Part shown: piece after piece, positions 1 to 8,735 of the stretch
How positions within the stretch are numbered: the stretch's first letter is position 1
How the letters are laid out: every line of letters begins with the position of its first letter
Made by a program: the position numbers and the translations under genes
The notes under the pieces: model-generated
Told to the model about the DNA's origin: nothing
What the model saw: only the letters and a program-made list of their open reading frames with translations
The model's database searches: none
From: an uncultured Erythrobacter sp.
GTDB taxonomy: Bacteria > Pseudomonadota > Alphaproteobacteria > Sphingomonadales > Sphingomonadaceae
Direction: 5' to 3'
NCBI GenBank assembly: GCA_947503155.1
Contig: CANNCL010000004.1
Coordinates: 248,001 to 312,000, forward strand
DNA length: 64,000 nt

Positions 1-644
1 ATCAGTCCGGTGACTTCATTGCCCAGCATCAACACATTATCGGGAAACAAATCGGCGTGAATTTGTGCCTGTGGCAGATCACTGAGGTCCATCGCGGCGG
101 CTTCGCGCGCCGGTCCCAAAATTGCGGGCAGATCGGCGTGGATTGATGCCAGCGCGTCCGCCCCGCATTTCTCCAAAAGCGCCAAATTGTCCGCAAAACC
201 CATCGTATTGACGCGGTTCAGCGGGAAATCGCTGCTCGCTGCGTGCATCCGCGCCAGTGTCTGCCCAACCGCAAAGGCTTGGGGCTGTTCGGGGCGGGTA
301 GGAGAGATGCCGGGCAGAAATTCAATGAGAGCCACCGCTTTGCCGTCCAGCATCCGAAACGCCGCGCCTTCGCGGTCATGGATTGTGCGCGGTACGGGGC
401 AATCTTTGGCCGACAGATGATCCAGCAGGCCAAGGAAATAGGGCAGGTCAGCAAGCTCTATTCTGCGCTCGTACATCGTCAGAATGTAGCGCGCGCCATT
501 GCCGTCTGCGCCGCATGTTTCGATCAGCCAATTGGAATTGGAGACACCTTCTGCAATTCCCTTGGCCGATACGAGCGTGCCGACATCGTAATGAGCGATG
601 AGGTCGGCTAGCTCTTCGGCGCCAAGATGGGTGTAAACCGCCAT
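1..644 (-). CDS. thrB: Homoserine kinase (type II, choline-kinase-like fold), 3' end cut by window edge
   Basis: Reading the minus strand from an ATG at 644 gives an open frame of about 214 codons to the window edge, so the C-terminus is missing. The protein starts MAVYTHLGAEELADLI, the usual start of alphaproteobacterial ThrB. It carries the phosphotransferase Brenner-like motif IHADLFPDNVL near the cut end. The enzyme phosphorylates homoserine with ATP in the cytosol, for threonine synthesis. It lies 19 nt downstream of ispH on the same strand, so the two are probably cotranscribed. This is the aminoglycoside phosphotransferase-like ThrB, not the GHMP-kinase ThrB of enterobacteria. Confidence 0.9.
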   Translation of the reverse strand, partial: MAVYTHLGAEELADLIAHYDVGTLVSAKGIAEGVSNSNWLIETCGADGNGARYILTMYERRIELADLPYFLGLLDHLSAKDCPVPRTIHDREGAAFRMLDGKAVALIEFLPGISPTRPEQPQAFAVGQTLARMHAASSDFPLNRVNTMGFADNLALLEKCGADALASIHADLPAILGPAREAAAMDLSDLPQAQIHADLFPDNVLMLGNEVTGL

Positions 645-663
645 TTCGCGTGAACCTTTGGGT

Positions 664-1653
664 TTATTCGGTCAGCTGACGCGGCAGTTTGAAGACCATT
701 TTTTCTTCGACTGCGGTGATCGTCTGCTCTTTCACTGGACGCAATTTCGCCAATGCGTCGACGACTTCGCGAACCAAGATTTCCGGTGCAGAAGCCCCGG
801 CAGTGAGGCCGATCGTTTCGACGCCGTCGAGCCAAGCTGGGTCAATTTCGCTGGCGCGCTGGATCAGTTTTCCCGGTGTGCCTAGGCGTTCAGCCACTTC
901 GACCAGACGCAATGAATTGGAGCTGTTCGGTGCGCCGACGACCAACACCAAATCGCAATCGCGCGCCAAATCTTTAACCGCCGCCTGACGATTGGAGGTG
1001 GCGTAACAAATATCCTCCGCCTTAGGTCCGCTGATATTGGGATAGCGCAATTCCAGCGCATTAATCACCTCGCGCGTGTCATCAACCGACAAGGTGGTCT
1101 GCGTGAGATAGGCAAGCTTCTCATCGGTGTCGAAGGGAAGTTTGCCGACATCTTCGAGATTCTCAACCAGGGTCATTTCCCCCGGAGCGACCTGTCCCAT
1201 AGTGCCGATGACTTCGGGGTGCCCTTCGTGGCCCACAAAGATAATGTGCCGCCCTTTTTCGAGCTGACGCTCCGCTTGGCGGTGAACTTTGGAGACCAGC
1301 GGGCAGGTCGCATCCAAATAGATCATATTGCGCCGCTCAGCTTCTGCCGGAACCGCTTTGGGTACGCCGTGCGCGCTAAAGACAACTGGGGCATCGCCGG
1401 GCACTTCGTCCAATTCTTTGACGAAAATCGCGCCTTTGGCCTTCAACCCTTCGACAACATATTTGTTGTGGACGATTTCATGGCGAACATAGACCGGTGC
1501 GCCGTAACGTTCGAGCGATTTTTCCACGATTTCGATGGCTCTATCAACGCCCGCGCAAAAACCGCGCGGGGCCGCGATTAGCAGGTTGAGCGGTGCGGCA
1601 GAGGCGGGGGTGCCACTTGCTGCGGTATCGGAATCTTGAAAGGGCGCGTTCAT
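664..1653 (-). CDS. ispH: 4-hydroxy-3-methylbut-2-enyl diphosphate reductase
   Basis: IspH (LytB) performs the last step of the MEP isoprenoid pathway, reducing HMBPP to IPP and DMAPP with a 4Fe-4S cluster. The 329-residue protein is of normal length. The three conserved cluster cysteines are visible in [12 protein letters not shown] (N-terminal), [11 protein letters not shown] and [11 protein letters not shown]. The first 20 residues before [10 protein letters not shown] are a variable, Ala/Ser-rich extension. The start at 1653 is the first ATG of the frame. It is divergent from the lipoprotein gene at 1732 and leads into thrB. Confidence 0.96.
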   Translation of the reverse strand: MNAPFQDSDTAASGTPASAAPLNLLIAAPRGFCAGVDRAIEIVEKSLERYGAPVYVRHEIVHNKYVVEGLKAKGAIFVKELDEVPGDAPVVFSAHGVPKAVPAEAERRNMIYLDATCPLVSKVHRQAERQLEKGRHIIFVGHEGHPEVIGTMGQVAPGEMTLVENLEDVGKLPFDTDEKLAYLTQTTLSVDDTREVINALELRYPNISGPKAEDICYATSNRQAAVKDLARDCDLVLVVGAPNSSNSLRLVEVAERLGTPGKLIQRASEIDPAWLDGVETIGLTAGASAPEILVREVVDALAKLRPVKEQTITAVEEKMVFKLPRQLTE

Positions 1654-1731
1654 GCGGCTTCCTCTAGCGCTTTGGTCCGCGTCTCGCTAGGGCGTGATCG
1701 CTTCAATACAAAAATCGAGAGTTTTCGTTCA

Positions 1732-2382
1732 ATGATGTTTCGCACCCGTGCTGTATCGGCTTTTGCCATGTTCGCTGCCCTTGGCGCCTGCTCGCAAGAA
1801 GGCGCGCTGGTCGTGGATCAGGGCGTTGGCGTTACGTCGGTCCTGACATCTTGCCCCGCGGTTGGCATTCCCAACTACACTGGCGATGTGACGACATTCC
1901 GCACCGCTGGCGATTCGAGCACAGCAAGCCTCGACGTGTCTGCCTCGATGACAAACCTGCGTGCGACCTGTGATGACGGTGCAGAGCGTGTTTATTCCGA
2001 GGCAACATTCGACATTCAAGCCCGCCGCACCGATGTTCGGGGCGCGCGCACGGTGACATTGCCGTATTTCGTGACAGTTCTGCAAGGCGGCAGCGCGGTG
2101 GTGACCAAGCGTATTGGCGAGGTTACTTTGACCTTTGCCGATGGTCAGGAACGCGCCGAAACCAGCGCCAAGGCCGGATCATTTGTGGACCGCGCAGCGG
2201 CTTCTTTGCCCGAAGATATTCGCGAACGCATCACGCGCCGCCGCCGTGCTGGCGACCCAGAGGCCGCGCTCGACCCGCTGGCCAATCCCGAAGTGCGCGC
2301 CGCAATTGCGCGCACCCGGTTTGAAATGCTGGTTGGCTTTCAGCTGACAGAGGAACAGTTGGCCTATAACGCCACGCGCTGA
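1732..2382 (+). CDS. Hypothetical lipoprotein, 216 aa
   Basis: I chose the ATG at 1732, although the frame stays open upstream to 1636, because it gives a clean lipoprotein signal: a short basic start, a hydrophobic stretch and a lipobox ending LGAC with Cys at residue 20. Mature residues 21-216 are soluble, with alternating beta-like patterns, and end in a helical, Arg/Glu-rich segment around RERITRRRRAGDPEAALDP. I do not recognise a named domain. It probably sits in the inner or outer membrane facing the periplasm. It converges on the small gene ending at 2387, with only 4 nt between them. Function unknown. Confidence 0.7.
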   Translation: MMFRTRAVSAFAMFAALGACSQEGALVVDQGVGVTSVLTSCPAVGIPNYTGDVTTFRTAGDSSTASLDVSASMTNLRATCDDGAERVYSEATFDIQARRTDVRGARTVTLPYFVTVLQGGSAVVTKRIGEVTLTFADGQERAETSAKAGSFVDRAAASLPEDIRERITRRRRAGDPEAALDPLANPEVRAAIARTRFEMLVGFQLTEEQLAYNATR

Positions 2383-2386
2383 GTGG

Positions 2387-2614
2387 TTAGCGCGCTTCTG
2401 AGCAGAGCGGACGACTATTTATTCCCGACGAGGCGATGCAATACCGAACTCGGCCGCCATGCGCGTGCCAAACCCGGCCATCGCGATCGACGACGAGTGA
2501 AGTAGAAGAATTGGCCCCTGAACTTGACTGAGCAGACAAGCTTGCAGCGCCAAGACCGATTGCTCCACTTACAAAGCCGACAAAAATGACTTTCGCATAG
2601 TTCTTGATTTCCAT
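2387..2614 (-). CDS. Small exported hypothetical protein, 75 aa
   Basis: The ATG at 2614 follows a GGGGAAG ribosome-binding site. It gives a protein with one hydrophobic segment (about residues 8-24, VIFVGFVSGAIGLGAASLSA) that reads as a signal peptide ending at a Ser-Ala-Gln cleavage site. The mature part is about 50 residues, Ser-rich and then basic, with two cysteines (RYCIAS and PLCSEAR) that could form a disulfide. The frame stays open upstream to 2665, but the residues added there look non-coding. No family recognised. It is supported by the signal peptide and the RBS only. Confidence 0.45.
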   Translation of the reverse strand: MEIKNYAKVIFVGFVSGAIGLGAASLSAQSSSGANSSTSLVVDRDGRVWHAHGGRVRYCIASSGINSRPLCSEAR

Positions 2615-2739
2615 TGATCTTCCCCATTGCATTGCCACCCAAGAATTAGGGCAGGGCAGGAGCAAGATGCACCAGAGCCAGGGTTTGGCAAGAGTCGTGC
2701 TTTCAAGTTTTGGACAAACAGGCTAATCGCGCCCGCAAT

Positions 2740-4491
2740 ATGACTGATATGAAAACTATATATGCCGCCTTTTCAGGCACCGTTGATAGCGTGCTTGCTG
2801 CGCTTTTGGCTGAGGGGGTTTTGCCCGCTGATACCTCATTCAAGAATGTGACGTTGGAGCCGCCGCGCGATCCCTCGCATGGCGATATGGCGACCAATGC
2901 GGCGATGGTGTTGGCGAAACAGGCCAAAACAAATCCTCGCGTTTTGGCGCAGCAGATCGCGGCGAAGCTAGAAGCCGAAGCGGGGATCGCCAGCGCTCAG
3001 ATCGCCGGACCGGGCTTCATCAATTTGCGTCTTGATCCCGCTGTTTGGCTCGAAGAATTGCAGGCGATTGACCGGCTCGCGGATGATTACGGGCGCTCTG
3101 CAATGGGTGCCGGGACAAAGGTGAATGTCGAATATGTTTCGGCAAACCCCACCGGCCCGATGCATATGGGCCATTGCCGCGGCGCGGTTGTCGGCGATGC
3201 GCTTGCCAGCCTGCTTGAATTTGCGGGCCATGATGTCACCCGCGAATATTACATAAATGATGCTGGCGGTCAGGTCGATGTCCTCGCCCGCTCTGCTCAT
3301 CTGCGTTACCGCGAGGCGCTTGGCGACGACATTGGCGCGATCCCAGAGGGACTGTATCCCGGCGACTATCTGGTGCCGGTCGGCGAAGGGCTTGCCAGCG
3401 AATTGGGCGATAAGTTCAAAGACGCCGCCGAAGATGAATGGTTGCCGGTGTTCCGCGCAGAAGCGGTCACGCGGATGATGGAGCTGATCAAGGGCGACCT
3501 TGCGATGCTGGGCATTCATCACGATTTGTTTTCGTCAGAGGCCGCCTTGCACCTCGCCAAGAAGCCGGACGAGGCAGAGGCGTGGCTGCGCGAGCATGAT
3601 TTTGTCTATGACGGTGTGCTCGAAGCGCCGAAGGGCAAGGCCCCGCCAGAAGATTGGGAGGCGGTTGAGCTGCCGCTGTTCCGCTCCACCAAATTTGGCG
3701 ATGACCAAGACCGCCCGATCAAGAAATCGAACGGCGCGTGGACCTATTTTGGCGCCGATCTCGCCTATCACATGCAAAAGGCCGAAAGCGCCGATGAGCT
3801 GATTGATATTTGGGGCGCGGATCACGCCGGCACGGTCAAGCGGATCAAGGCGGCAGTGGCGGCGCTTTCCGAAGGGAAAGGCAAGGTCACACCGTTTGAC
3901 GTCAAACTGGTTCAAATGGTGCAATTGATGCGCGGCGGTGAGCCGGTGAAAATGTCCAAACGGTCGGGCAATTTCATCACGATCGCCGATATGATCGAGG
4001 AAGTGGGCAAAGACGTGGTGCGTTTCACCATGCTGACCCGCAAACCCGAAGCGCAGATGGAATTTGATTTCGCCAAAGTTGTCGAGGCGTCGAAAGACAA
4101 CCCCGTCTGGTATGTCCAATATGCCCATGCGCGGATCCAATCGACCTTGCGCAAAGCGCTAGAGGAACAGGGCGTTGTGCCCTCGGTGGACGCGCTCAAT
4201 CAACTTGGATCAGAGGAAATTGCGCTGATTCGGCGCGCCGCGCAATTCCCGCGCGAGGTCGAAGCGGCTGCGAAAGCGCGCGAACCCCACCGGATTGCGT
4301 TTTACCTCTATGACCTCGCAACCGACCTCAACGCCTTCTATAGTCTTGGTAACACTGACCTAGAAAAGCGGTTCATCCTGAAACAGGATAAGGGTTTATC
4401 CGCATCGCGGCTTTTCCTCGGCCAAGCAATCGGGCAGGTTTTGCGCAATGGGCTTCGCGTATTGGGCGTCGAAGCCGTTGAGCGAATGTAA
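2740..4491 (+). CDS. argS: Arginyl-tRNA synthetase
   Basis: Class I synthetase charging tRNA-Arg. The catalytic HIGH-type motif is seen in NPTGPMHMGHCRG, and the KMSKR motif in PVKMSKRSGN. The C-terminal alpha-helical anticodon domain with the DALRD-like region ends VLGVEAVERM. At 583 residues from the ATG at 2740 it has the family length. Upstream in-frame codons (to 2710) add a Lys/Arg-rich stretch that is probably not translated, and an ATG at 2749 is another possible start. It opens a plus-strand run with the SPOR gene 15 nt downstream. Confidence 0.96.
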   Translation: MTDMKTIYAAFSGTVDSVLAALLAEGVLPADTSFKNVTLEPPRDPSHGDMATNAAMVLAKQAKTNPRVLAQQIAAKLEAEAGIASAQIAGPGFINLRLDPAVWLEELQAIDRLADDYGRSAMGAGTKVNVEYVSANPTGPMHMGHCRGAVVGDALASLLEFAGHDVTREYYINDAGGQVDVLARSAHLRYREALGDDIGAIPEGLYPGDYLVPVGEGLASELGDKFKDAAEDEWLPVFRAEAVTRMMELIKGDLAMLGIHHDLFSSEAALHLAKKPDEAEAWLREHDFVYDGVLEAPKGKAPPEDWEAVELPLFRSTKFGDDQDRPIKKSNGAWTYFGADLAYHMQKAESADELIDIWGADHAGTVKRIKAAVAALSEGKGKVTPFDVKLVQMVQLMRGGEPVKMSKRSGNFITIADMIEEVGKDVVRFTMLTRKPEAQMEFDFAKVVEASKDNPVWYVQYAHARIQSTLRKALEEQGVVPSVDALNQLGSEEIALIRRAAQFPREVEAAAKAREPHRIAFYLYDLATDLNAFYSLGNTDLEKRFILKQDKGLSASRLFLGQAIGQVLRNGLRVLGVEAVERM

Positions 4492-4506
4492 AAAGGTGCA
4501 GGATCG

Positions 4507-5214
4507 GTGATTATTGAAGCCGAATACGAGGAAGTCGAGCCGTCTGACGGTGAACTGGACCTCACAGAGGATGACAGCCTGCCTTGGCTTGAGGCGGATG
4601 AGGATGACGATGGCGCCAGCGGCGTGGATATCGCTCAGGTCATCGGCTTTGCTCTGATCCTGCTCGCGATCCTGGCTTGCGTGGTTGGCGCGGTCTGGCA
4701 CTTTAGCAATAAGAGCGGCGATGCCGATCTGGTTGCCGATGGCAGCACTATCGAAGCACCAGAGGGCCCGATTAAAACGCGCCCTGACGATCCGGGCGGC
4801 AAAGAATTTGCTGGCACCGGCAATGTCGCACCTGTTGTGGGTGAGGGCGGAACGCGTGAAGGCGTAATGGACACTGATGGAACAGATGGTGCCAATGGTG
4901 CCGATGCCGCATCGGGTGCCGGTTCTGACGGCGGAGACGGCTCGGACGCTGGCACAGCGGCTGCGACCGGTAGCGCTTCGGGCGTCGGCGTGCAGCTCGC
5001 GGCTTACAGTTCACGCGCGCGCGCTGAACAAGGTTGGAGCGATCTCAGTCGCCGCACTGATGCGCTTTCTGGTGCGCGTTATCGCATCGAAGAAGGCACC
5101 GTCGATATCGGCACCGTATACCGGCTCCAAGCTGTCGCCAGCGACCGAGCAGCGGCGGATCGGATGTGCGCAGCGTTGAAAGCCGATGGTCTGGATTGTC
5201 AGGTTAAGCCGTAA
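4507..5214 (+). CDS. SPOR-domain membrane protein
   Basis: GTG start at 4507, 15 nt after argS. Residues 1-40 are strongly acidic and cytoplasmic. One membrane helix follows at about 41-63 (VIGFALILLAILACVVGAVW), then a low-complexity periplasmic linker rich in Gly, Asp, Ala and Thr. A C-terminal SPOR domain of about 75 residues (from VGVQLAAYSSRARAEQGW) is the last part. SPOR domains bind denuded glycan strands of septal peptidoglycan, so a role at the division site is inferred from the family. The argS-SPOR-nagZ-scpA order is common in alphaproteobacteria. It is neither FtsN nor DedD by overall sequence. Confidence 0.85.
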   Translation: MIIEAEYEEVEPSDGELDLTEDDSLPWLEADEDDDGASGVDIAQVIGFALILLAILACVVGAVWHFSNKSGDADLVADGSTIEAPEGPIKTRPDDPGGKEFAGTGNVAPVVGEGGTREGVMDTDGTDGANGADAASGAGSDGGDGSDAGTAAATGSASGVGVQLAAYSSRARAEQGWSDLSRRTDALSGARYRIEEGTVDIGTVYRLQAVASDRAAADRMCAALKADGLDCQVKP

Positions 5215-5326
5215 ACGACCCGAAATTGATGAAAATCTGAGATTTCGCCCGCAATTCCCCCGGAAATGTCGGATGTGGATGGTTAGCGCGCTTGCCTGAT
5301 CGTCCGCCCGCTGCAAAGCTTTCACC

Positions 5327-6349
5327 ATGATTCCGGCAATTTTCGGATGCTCCGGCCCAGAACTGACGGCTGATGAGCGCGCTTTCTTCCGCGAGGCGGA
5401 TCCGGCTGGCTATATCCTGTTTGGGCGCAATTGTGTGGACCCGGTTCAGCTGCGCGCGCTGACCGATGATCTGCGCGGTTTGCATGGGCGGGAGCGTTTG
5501 CTGATTTCCATCGATCAAGAGGGCGGCCGCGTCGCGCGCCTCAGGCCGCCGCATTGGTCCGCATATCCCGCAGGCGAGGCGTTTGACCGGCTCTATGATC
5601 TTGCCCCCGCCAGTGCGATCGAAGCGGCGCGGGCCGGGGCGAAAGCGATGGCGCTCGAATTGTCGGCGATGGGCATCACGGTTGATTACCATCCACCGCT
5701 CGACGTGCGGCAACCGGGGGCACATGACGTGATTGGCGACCGGTCTCTGGGCAGCGATCCCGTGCAGGTTGCGGCAATTGGCCGCGCGATCCTCGATGGA
5801 TTGGCGGCAGGCGGCGTGACGGGCTGCATCAAACATATGCCCGGCCACGGGCGCAGCATGGTCGATACGCATAAAGAAATGCCGACAGTCCATGCGAGCG
5901 CGGAAGAGCTTGAGCACGACATCGCGCCGTTCCGCGCGCTAAACTCCGCTTTGATCGGGATGACCGGACACCTCAAATTTCCCGTTTGGGATCAAGACGA
6001 ACCCGCCACGCTCTCTCCCACAATCATCGGTGATATCATTCGCGGAGCCATCGGGTTTGATGGCCTGCTGCTGACCGATGATATTGATATGGAGGCGCTA
6101 GAGGGCACCATCCCGCAGCGATCGGCAAAGGCGCATGCTGCCGGGTGCGACATTATCCTCAATTGCTGGGCAAAGATGGATCATATGGAGGGTATTTGCG
6201 GCGCTCTTCCCAGTATGTCCGATGTCACAACCACACGGCTCGACCGCGCGCTGGAGCATACCCGGGTCGCTGATGCCATTGCGGACGAACAAGCGGAGCT
6301 GCTGGCCAAGCGCGATGCACTCTTGGCGCTGACCGGGATAGCGGCATGA
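5327..6349 (+). CDS. nagZ: Beta-N-acetylhexosaminidase (GH3), peptidoglycan recycling
   Basis: NagZ removes the terminal GlcNAc from anhydromuropeptides in the cytosol. The 340-residue protein shows the GH3 hallmarks: DQEGGRVARLRPP near residue 65, the KHMPGHG active-site loop with the catalytic His, the following THKEMP segment, and LLTDDIDMEAL carrying the nucleophile Asp. No signal peptide, as expected. Its stop overlaps the scpA start by 4 nt (ATGA), so the two are translationally coupled. Confidence 0.95.
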   Translation: MIPAIFGCSGPELTADERAFFREADPAGYILFGRNCVDPVQLRALTDDLRGLHGRERLLISIDQEGGRVARLRPPHWSAYPAGEAFDRLYDLAPASAIEAARAGAKAMALELSAMGITVDYHPPLDVRQPGAHDVIGDRSLGSDPVQVAAIGRAILDGLAAGGVTGCIKHMPGHGRSMVDTHKEMPTVHASAEELEHDIAPFRALNSALIGMTGHLKFPVWDQDEPATLSPTIIGDIIRGAIGFDGLLLTDDIDMEALEGTIPQRSAKAHAAGCDIILNCWAKMDHMEGICGALPSMSDVTTTRLDRALEHTRVADAIADEQAELLAKRDALLALTGIAA

Positions 6350-7212
6350 CCGAGAGCGAAGACGGCTTCATGCTAACAGGCGGCGCGATGCGCGCCTCCG
6401 AACCGACGGCAGACATGCCCGATGGCTGGGCTGATGAAGCCGGTGTGCCGGGCGCGAAGTCTGGCGATGAAGCGCTCTATCTGGAACTTGATGGATGGGA
6501 GGGGCCGCTCGACCTTTTGCTCGATCTTTCTCGCCGGCAAAAGGTCGATTTGCGAGCGATTTCCATCCTCGAACTGGTCGATCAATATCTCGGTTATATT
6601 GAACGCGCGCAGGATCTGCGGCTGGAATTGGCGGCCGATTACCTCGTGATGGCGGCGTGGCTTGCTTACCTCAAATCCGCGCTGCTACTGCCCAAAGATG
6701 AACAGGAAGACCCTAGCCCTGAAGAGCTCGCGGTGCGATTGCAATTGCGGCTTCAACGGCTCGGCGCGATGCGCGAAGCGGCGGCGCGGCTTATGGCTCG
6801 CGACCGGATCGGGCGTGACATTTTTGTGCGCGGTGCGCCGGAGGGGCTGCGCACGGACCGCAAGACCTTATGGAAGAGTGACGCATTCTCGCTGATTCAG
6901 GCTTATGGCCAAGTGAAAGCCCGGACCGCTCCGCGTATTTATCACGTGTCGGATCGTCCGGTTATGACGCTGGATAGCGCCCTCGATCGGGTTTCAGCGA
7001 TGCTGGGCGTGACGCTGGAATGGATGGAAATCCGTGACTTTTTGCCTCGCCATGCGGAACCTGCGCTGCGCAAATCGGCGCTCGCTTCCAGTTTTGTGGC
7101 GGCGCTCGAATTGGCGCGGTTGGGACGCGCGGAAATCGCTCAGGAGGGGGCGTTTGAGCCCCTGCGTATCCGCCGCCTGAAACAGAGCGAGCGCGAGGCG
7201 GCACCGGCATGA
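6346..7212 (+). CDS. scpA: Segregation and condensation protein A
   Basis: ScpA is the kleisin subunit that bridges the SMC heads of bacterial condensin. After a variable 45-residue N-terminus the conserved block begins at LELDGWEGPLDLLLDLSR and continues DLRAISILELVDQYL. A C-terminal winged-helix region contains VTLEWMEIRDFL. At 288 residues it is normal for alphaproteobacteria. It overlaps nagZ by 4 nt at the start and scpB by 4 nt at the end. No smc gene lies in the window. Confidence 0.93.
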   Translation: MTESEDGFMLTGGAMRASEPTADMPDGWADEAGVPGAKSGDEALYLELDGWEGPLDLLLDLSRRQKVDLRAISILELVDQYLGYIERAQDLRLELAADYLVMAAWLAYLKSALLLPKDEQEDPSPEELAVRLQLRLQRLGAMREAAARLMARDRIGRDIFVRGAPEGLRTDRKTLWKSDAFSLIQAYGQVKARTAPRIYHVSDRPVMTLDSALDRVSAMLGVTLEWMEIRDFLPRHAEPALRKSALASSFVAALELARLGRAEIAQEGAFEPLRIRRLKQSEREAAPA

Positions 7213-7913
7213 GTGATGGCGATCCAAACATCCCCGACGATATTGAACGCGGGTTGGAGGCGACTTTGTTTGCGTCGGAAGAACCGCTGAGCGTGGATGC
7301 GATTGCGGCGCATTTGGGCGGGCTGGACAAGGCATTGATCCGCGATGCTCTGACCGCATTGGCCGCGCATTACGCAAAACGCGGTGTGCATTTGGTGGAG
7401 CGCGGCAAGCGCTGGCATTTCGAAACAGCGCCAGACCTTGCGCATCTGCTACGCCGCGAAAAGGAGCAAGTTCGCCGCCTGAGCCGCGCGGCTACTGAGG
7501 TTCTTTCCATCATCGCCTATCACGAGCCGGTTAGCCGCGCCGAAATCGAATCGATCCGGGGTGTGCAGACCAGTGCAGGCACGCTGGATGTGCTGATGGA
7601 GGCGGGTTGGATTAAGTTGGCCGGCCGCCGCGAAGTGCCGGGGCGCCCGGTGATCTATTCCACAACGCCGGATTTCCTTGACCATTTCGGCTTGGCTTCA
7701 CGCCGTGATTTGCCGGGAATGGACGAATTGCGCGCCTCTGGATTGCTCGACCCGGTGGATGATGCATTTGACGATTTGATGGGCGGCGGAGAATGCGAAG
7801 CCGATCCTGACACTGATCCTAATACTGATCCTGACACTGATCCTAACACTGATCTTGAAGCGGCGCGTGAGACAGTATCACAGCCGCATACTGACGCTGA
7901 CGAGACTGGCTGA
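7209..7913 (+). CDS. scpB: Segregation and condensation protein B, with repetitive acidic tail
   Basis: ScpB is the winged-helix KITE subunit that dimerises and binds ScpA. The core runs from residue 5 to about 175: LEATLFASEEPLSVDAI, VLSIIAYHEPVSRAEIE, then the second winged helix with RGVQTSAGTLDVL and GRPVIYSTTPDFLDHFGL. The last 40 residues are an acidic tail made from a tandem Asp-Pro-[Asp/Asn]-Thr repeat that is not part of the family core. The start overlaps the scpA stop (ATGA). Confidence 0.93.
   Translation: MSDGDPNIPDDIERGLEATLFASEEPLSVDAIAAHLGGLDKALIRDALTALAAHYAKRGVHLVERGKRWHFETAPDLAHLLRREKEQVRRLSRAATEVLSIIAYHEPVSRAEIESIRGVQTSAGTLDVLMEAGWIKLAGRREVPGRPVIYSTTPDFLDHFGLASRRDLPGMDELRASGLLDPVDDAFDDLMGGGECEADPDTDPNTDPDTDPNTDLEAARETVSQPHTDADETG
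7803..7856 (+). repeat. 12-nt tandem repeat inside scpB
   Basis: Four consecutive 12-nt units of the type GATCCTRAYACT, followed by a fifth partial unit. They alternate in pairs, so a 24-nt higher-order unit is visible. They encode repeating Asp-Pro-Asp-Thr / Asp-Pro-Asn-Thr in the ScpB tail. Length change by one unit would keep the frame. Confidence 0.9.
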
Positions 7914-7998
7914 TACTCTTCGAGGCTAGCGTCCGGCGATCTTCATCCCTATGTTGCACACAGTCGCACCCGAAAGGGGCATTTGAGAGAGAATTCGC

Positions 7999-8292
7999 AT
8001 GGGCATCGGTTGGCCGCAGCTTTTGATTATTGCACTCGTCGTCTTGGTCCTGTTTGGACGAGGGCGGATCGCCGAAATGATGGGCGATTTCGGCAAAGGT
8101 ATCTCAAGCTTTAAAAAGGGCATGAGTGAAGCTGATGCCGAAACGCCGTCTGAAACGCCTGCGCCTAAGGCTCAGATCGAAGCGCCCGTTCAGGATGCTG
8201 CTCCCACTGCTGCTCCCACTTCTACACCCGCTTCTACACCGGCGAACGCAACCGAAACGAAGGCCGGCGAATCCTCCGACGGAGCGGGCTGA
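7999..8292 (+). CDS. tatA: Sec-independent translocase subunit TatA
   Basis: TatA forms the pore-like oligomer of the twin-arginine pathway. The N-terminal membrane helix is [20 protein letters not shown]. It is followed by the amphipathic helix with the conserved [16 protein letters not shown] and FKKGM. The tail (residues 45-97) is low-complexity Ala/Pro/Thr and contains 12-nt repeats at 8197-8244. The gene lies 85 nt after scpB and before tatB. Confidence 0.93.
   Translation: MGIGWPQLLIIALVVLVLFGRGRIAEMMGDFGKGISSFKKGMSEADAETPSETPAPKAQIEAPVQDAAPTAAPTSTPASTPANATETKAGESSDGAG
8197..8244 (+). repeat. 12-nt imperfect tandem repeat in tatA tail
   Basis: Two identical units (GCTGCTCCCACT) are followed by two related units (TCTACACCSGCK). 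They encode Ala-Ala-Pro-Thr and Ser-Thr-Pro-Ala repeats in the disordered cytoplasmic tail of TatA. Confidence 0.75.
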
Positions 8293-8336
8293 CCTAATTG
8301 TAATTGCGCGCGGTTTTGCGTCCATAAAGGCACGAA

Positions 8337-8726
8337 ATGTTCGATATTGGCGCCATTGAGCTGTTGGTCATTGTCATCGTCGCGATCCTTGTGATCGGGC
8401 CGAAAGACATGCCGCTTGCCATGCGCACCGCAGGGCGCTGGATCGGCAAAGTGCGCAAAGTTTCCTCTCATTTCCGAACCGGCGTCGACGCAATGGTCCG
8501 CGAAGCCGAGCTTGAGGATATGGAAGCCAAGTGGAAAGCGCAGAACGAAGCGATCATGAAAAGCTCCGCCGCCACCAGCGAGGCTGATGCGGGTGAACCG
8601 GTTATGACAGGGCCGCCGCCGATTGCGGAGAGCAAGGCGATCGAACCAAAGAATGTGAACGATACCGCAGATGGCTCATCAACAACTTCTGCGCCGCCAC
8701 TTTCACCGCAAAAGCCAAGCGAATAG
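8337..8726 (+). CDS. tatB: Sec-independent translocase subunit TatB
   Basis: TatB is the receptor partner of TatC. The protein starts MFDIGAIELLVIVIVAILVIGPKDMPLA, the characteristic TatB helix with the Gly-Pro hinge. An amphipathic helix (RTAGRWIGKVRKVSSHFR) comes next, then a variable acidic/Pro tail. At 129 residues it is of normal size. It sits 44 nt after tatA and 9 nt before tatC. Confidence 0.93.
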   Translation: MFDIGAIELLVIVIVAILVIGPKDMPLAMRTAGRWIGKVRKVSSHFRTGVDAMVREAELEDMEAKWKAQNEAIMKSSAATSEADAGEPVMTGPPPIAESKAIEPKNVNDTADGSSTTSAPPLSPQKPSE

Positions 8727-8735
8727 GCGGCGACG

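Noticed and set aside
2968..4140. Long minus-strand frames of 184 and 201 codons
   Set aside because: They lie antisense inside argS, which has complete synthetase motifs.
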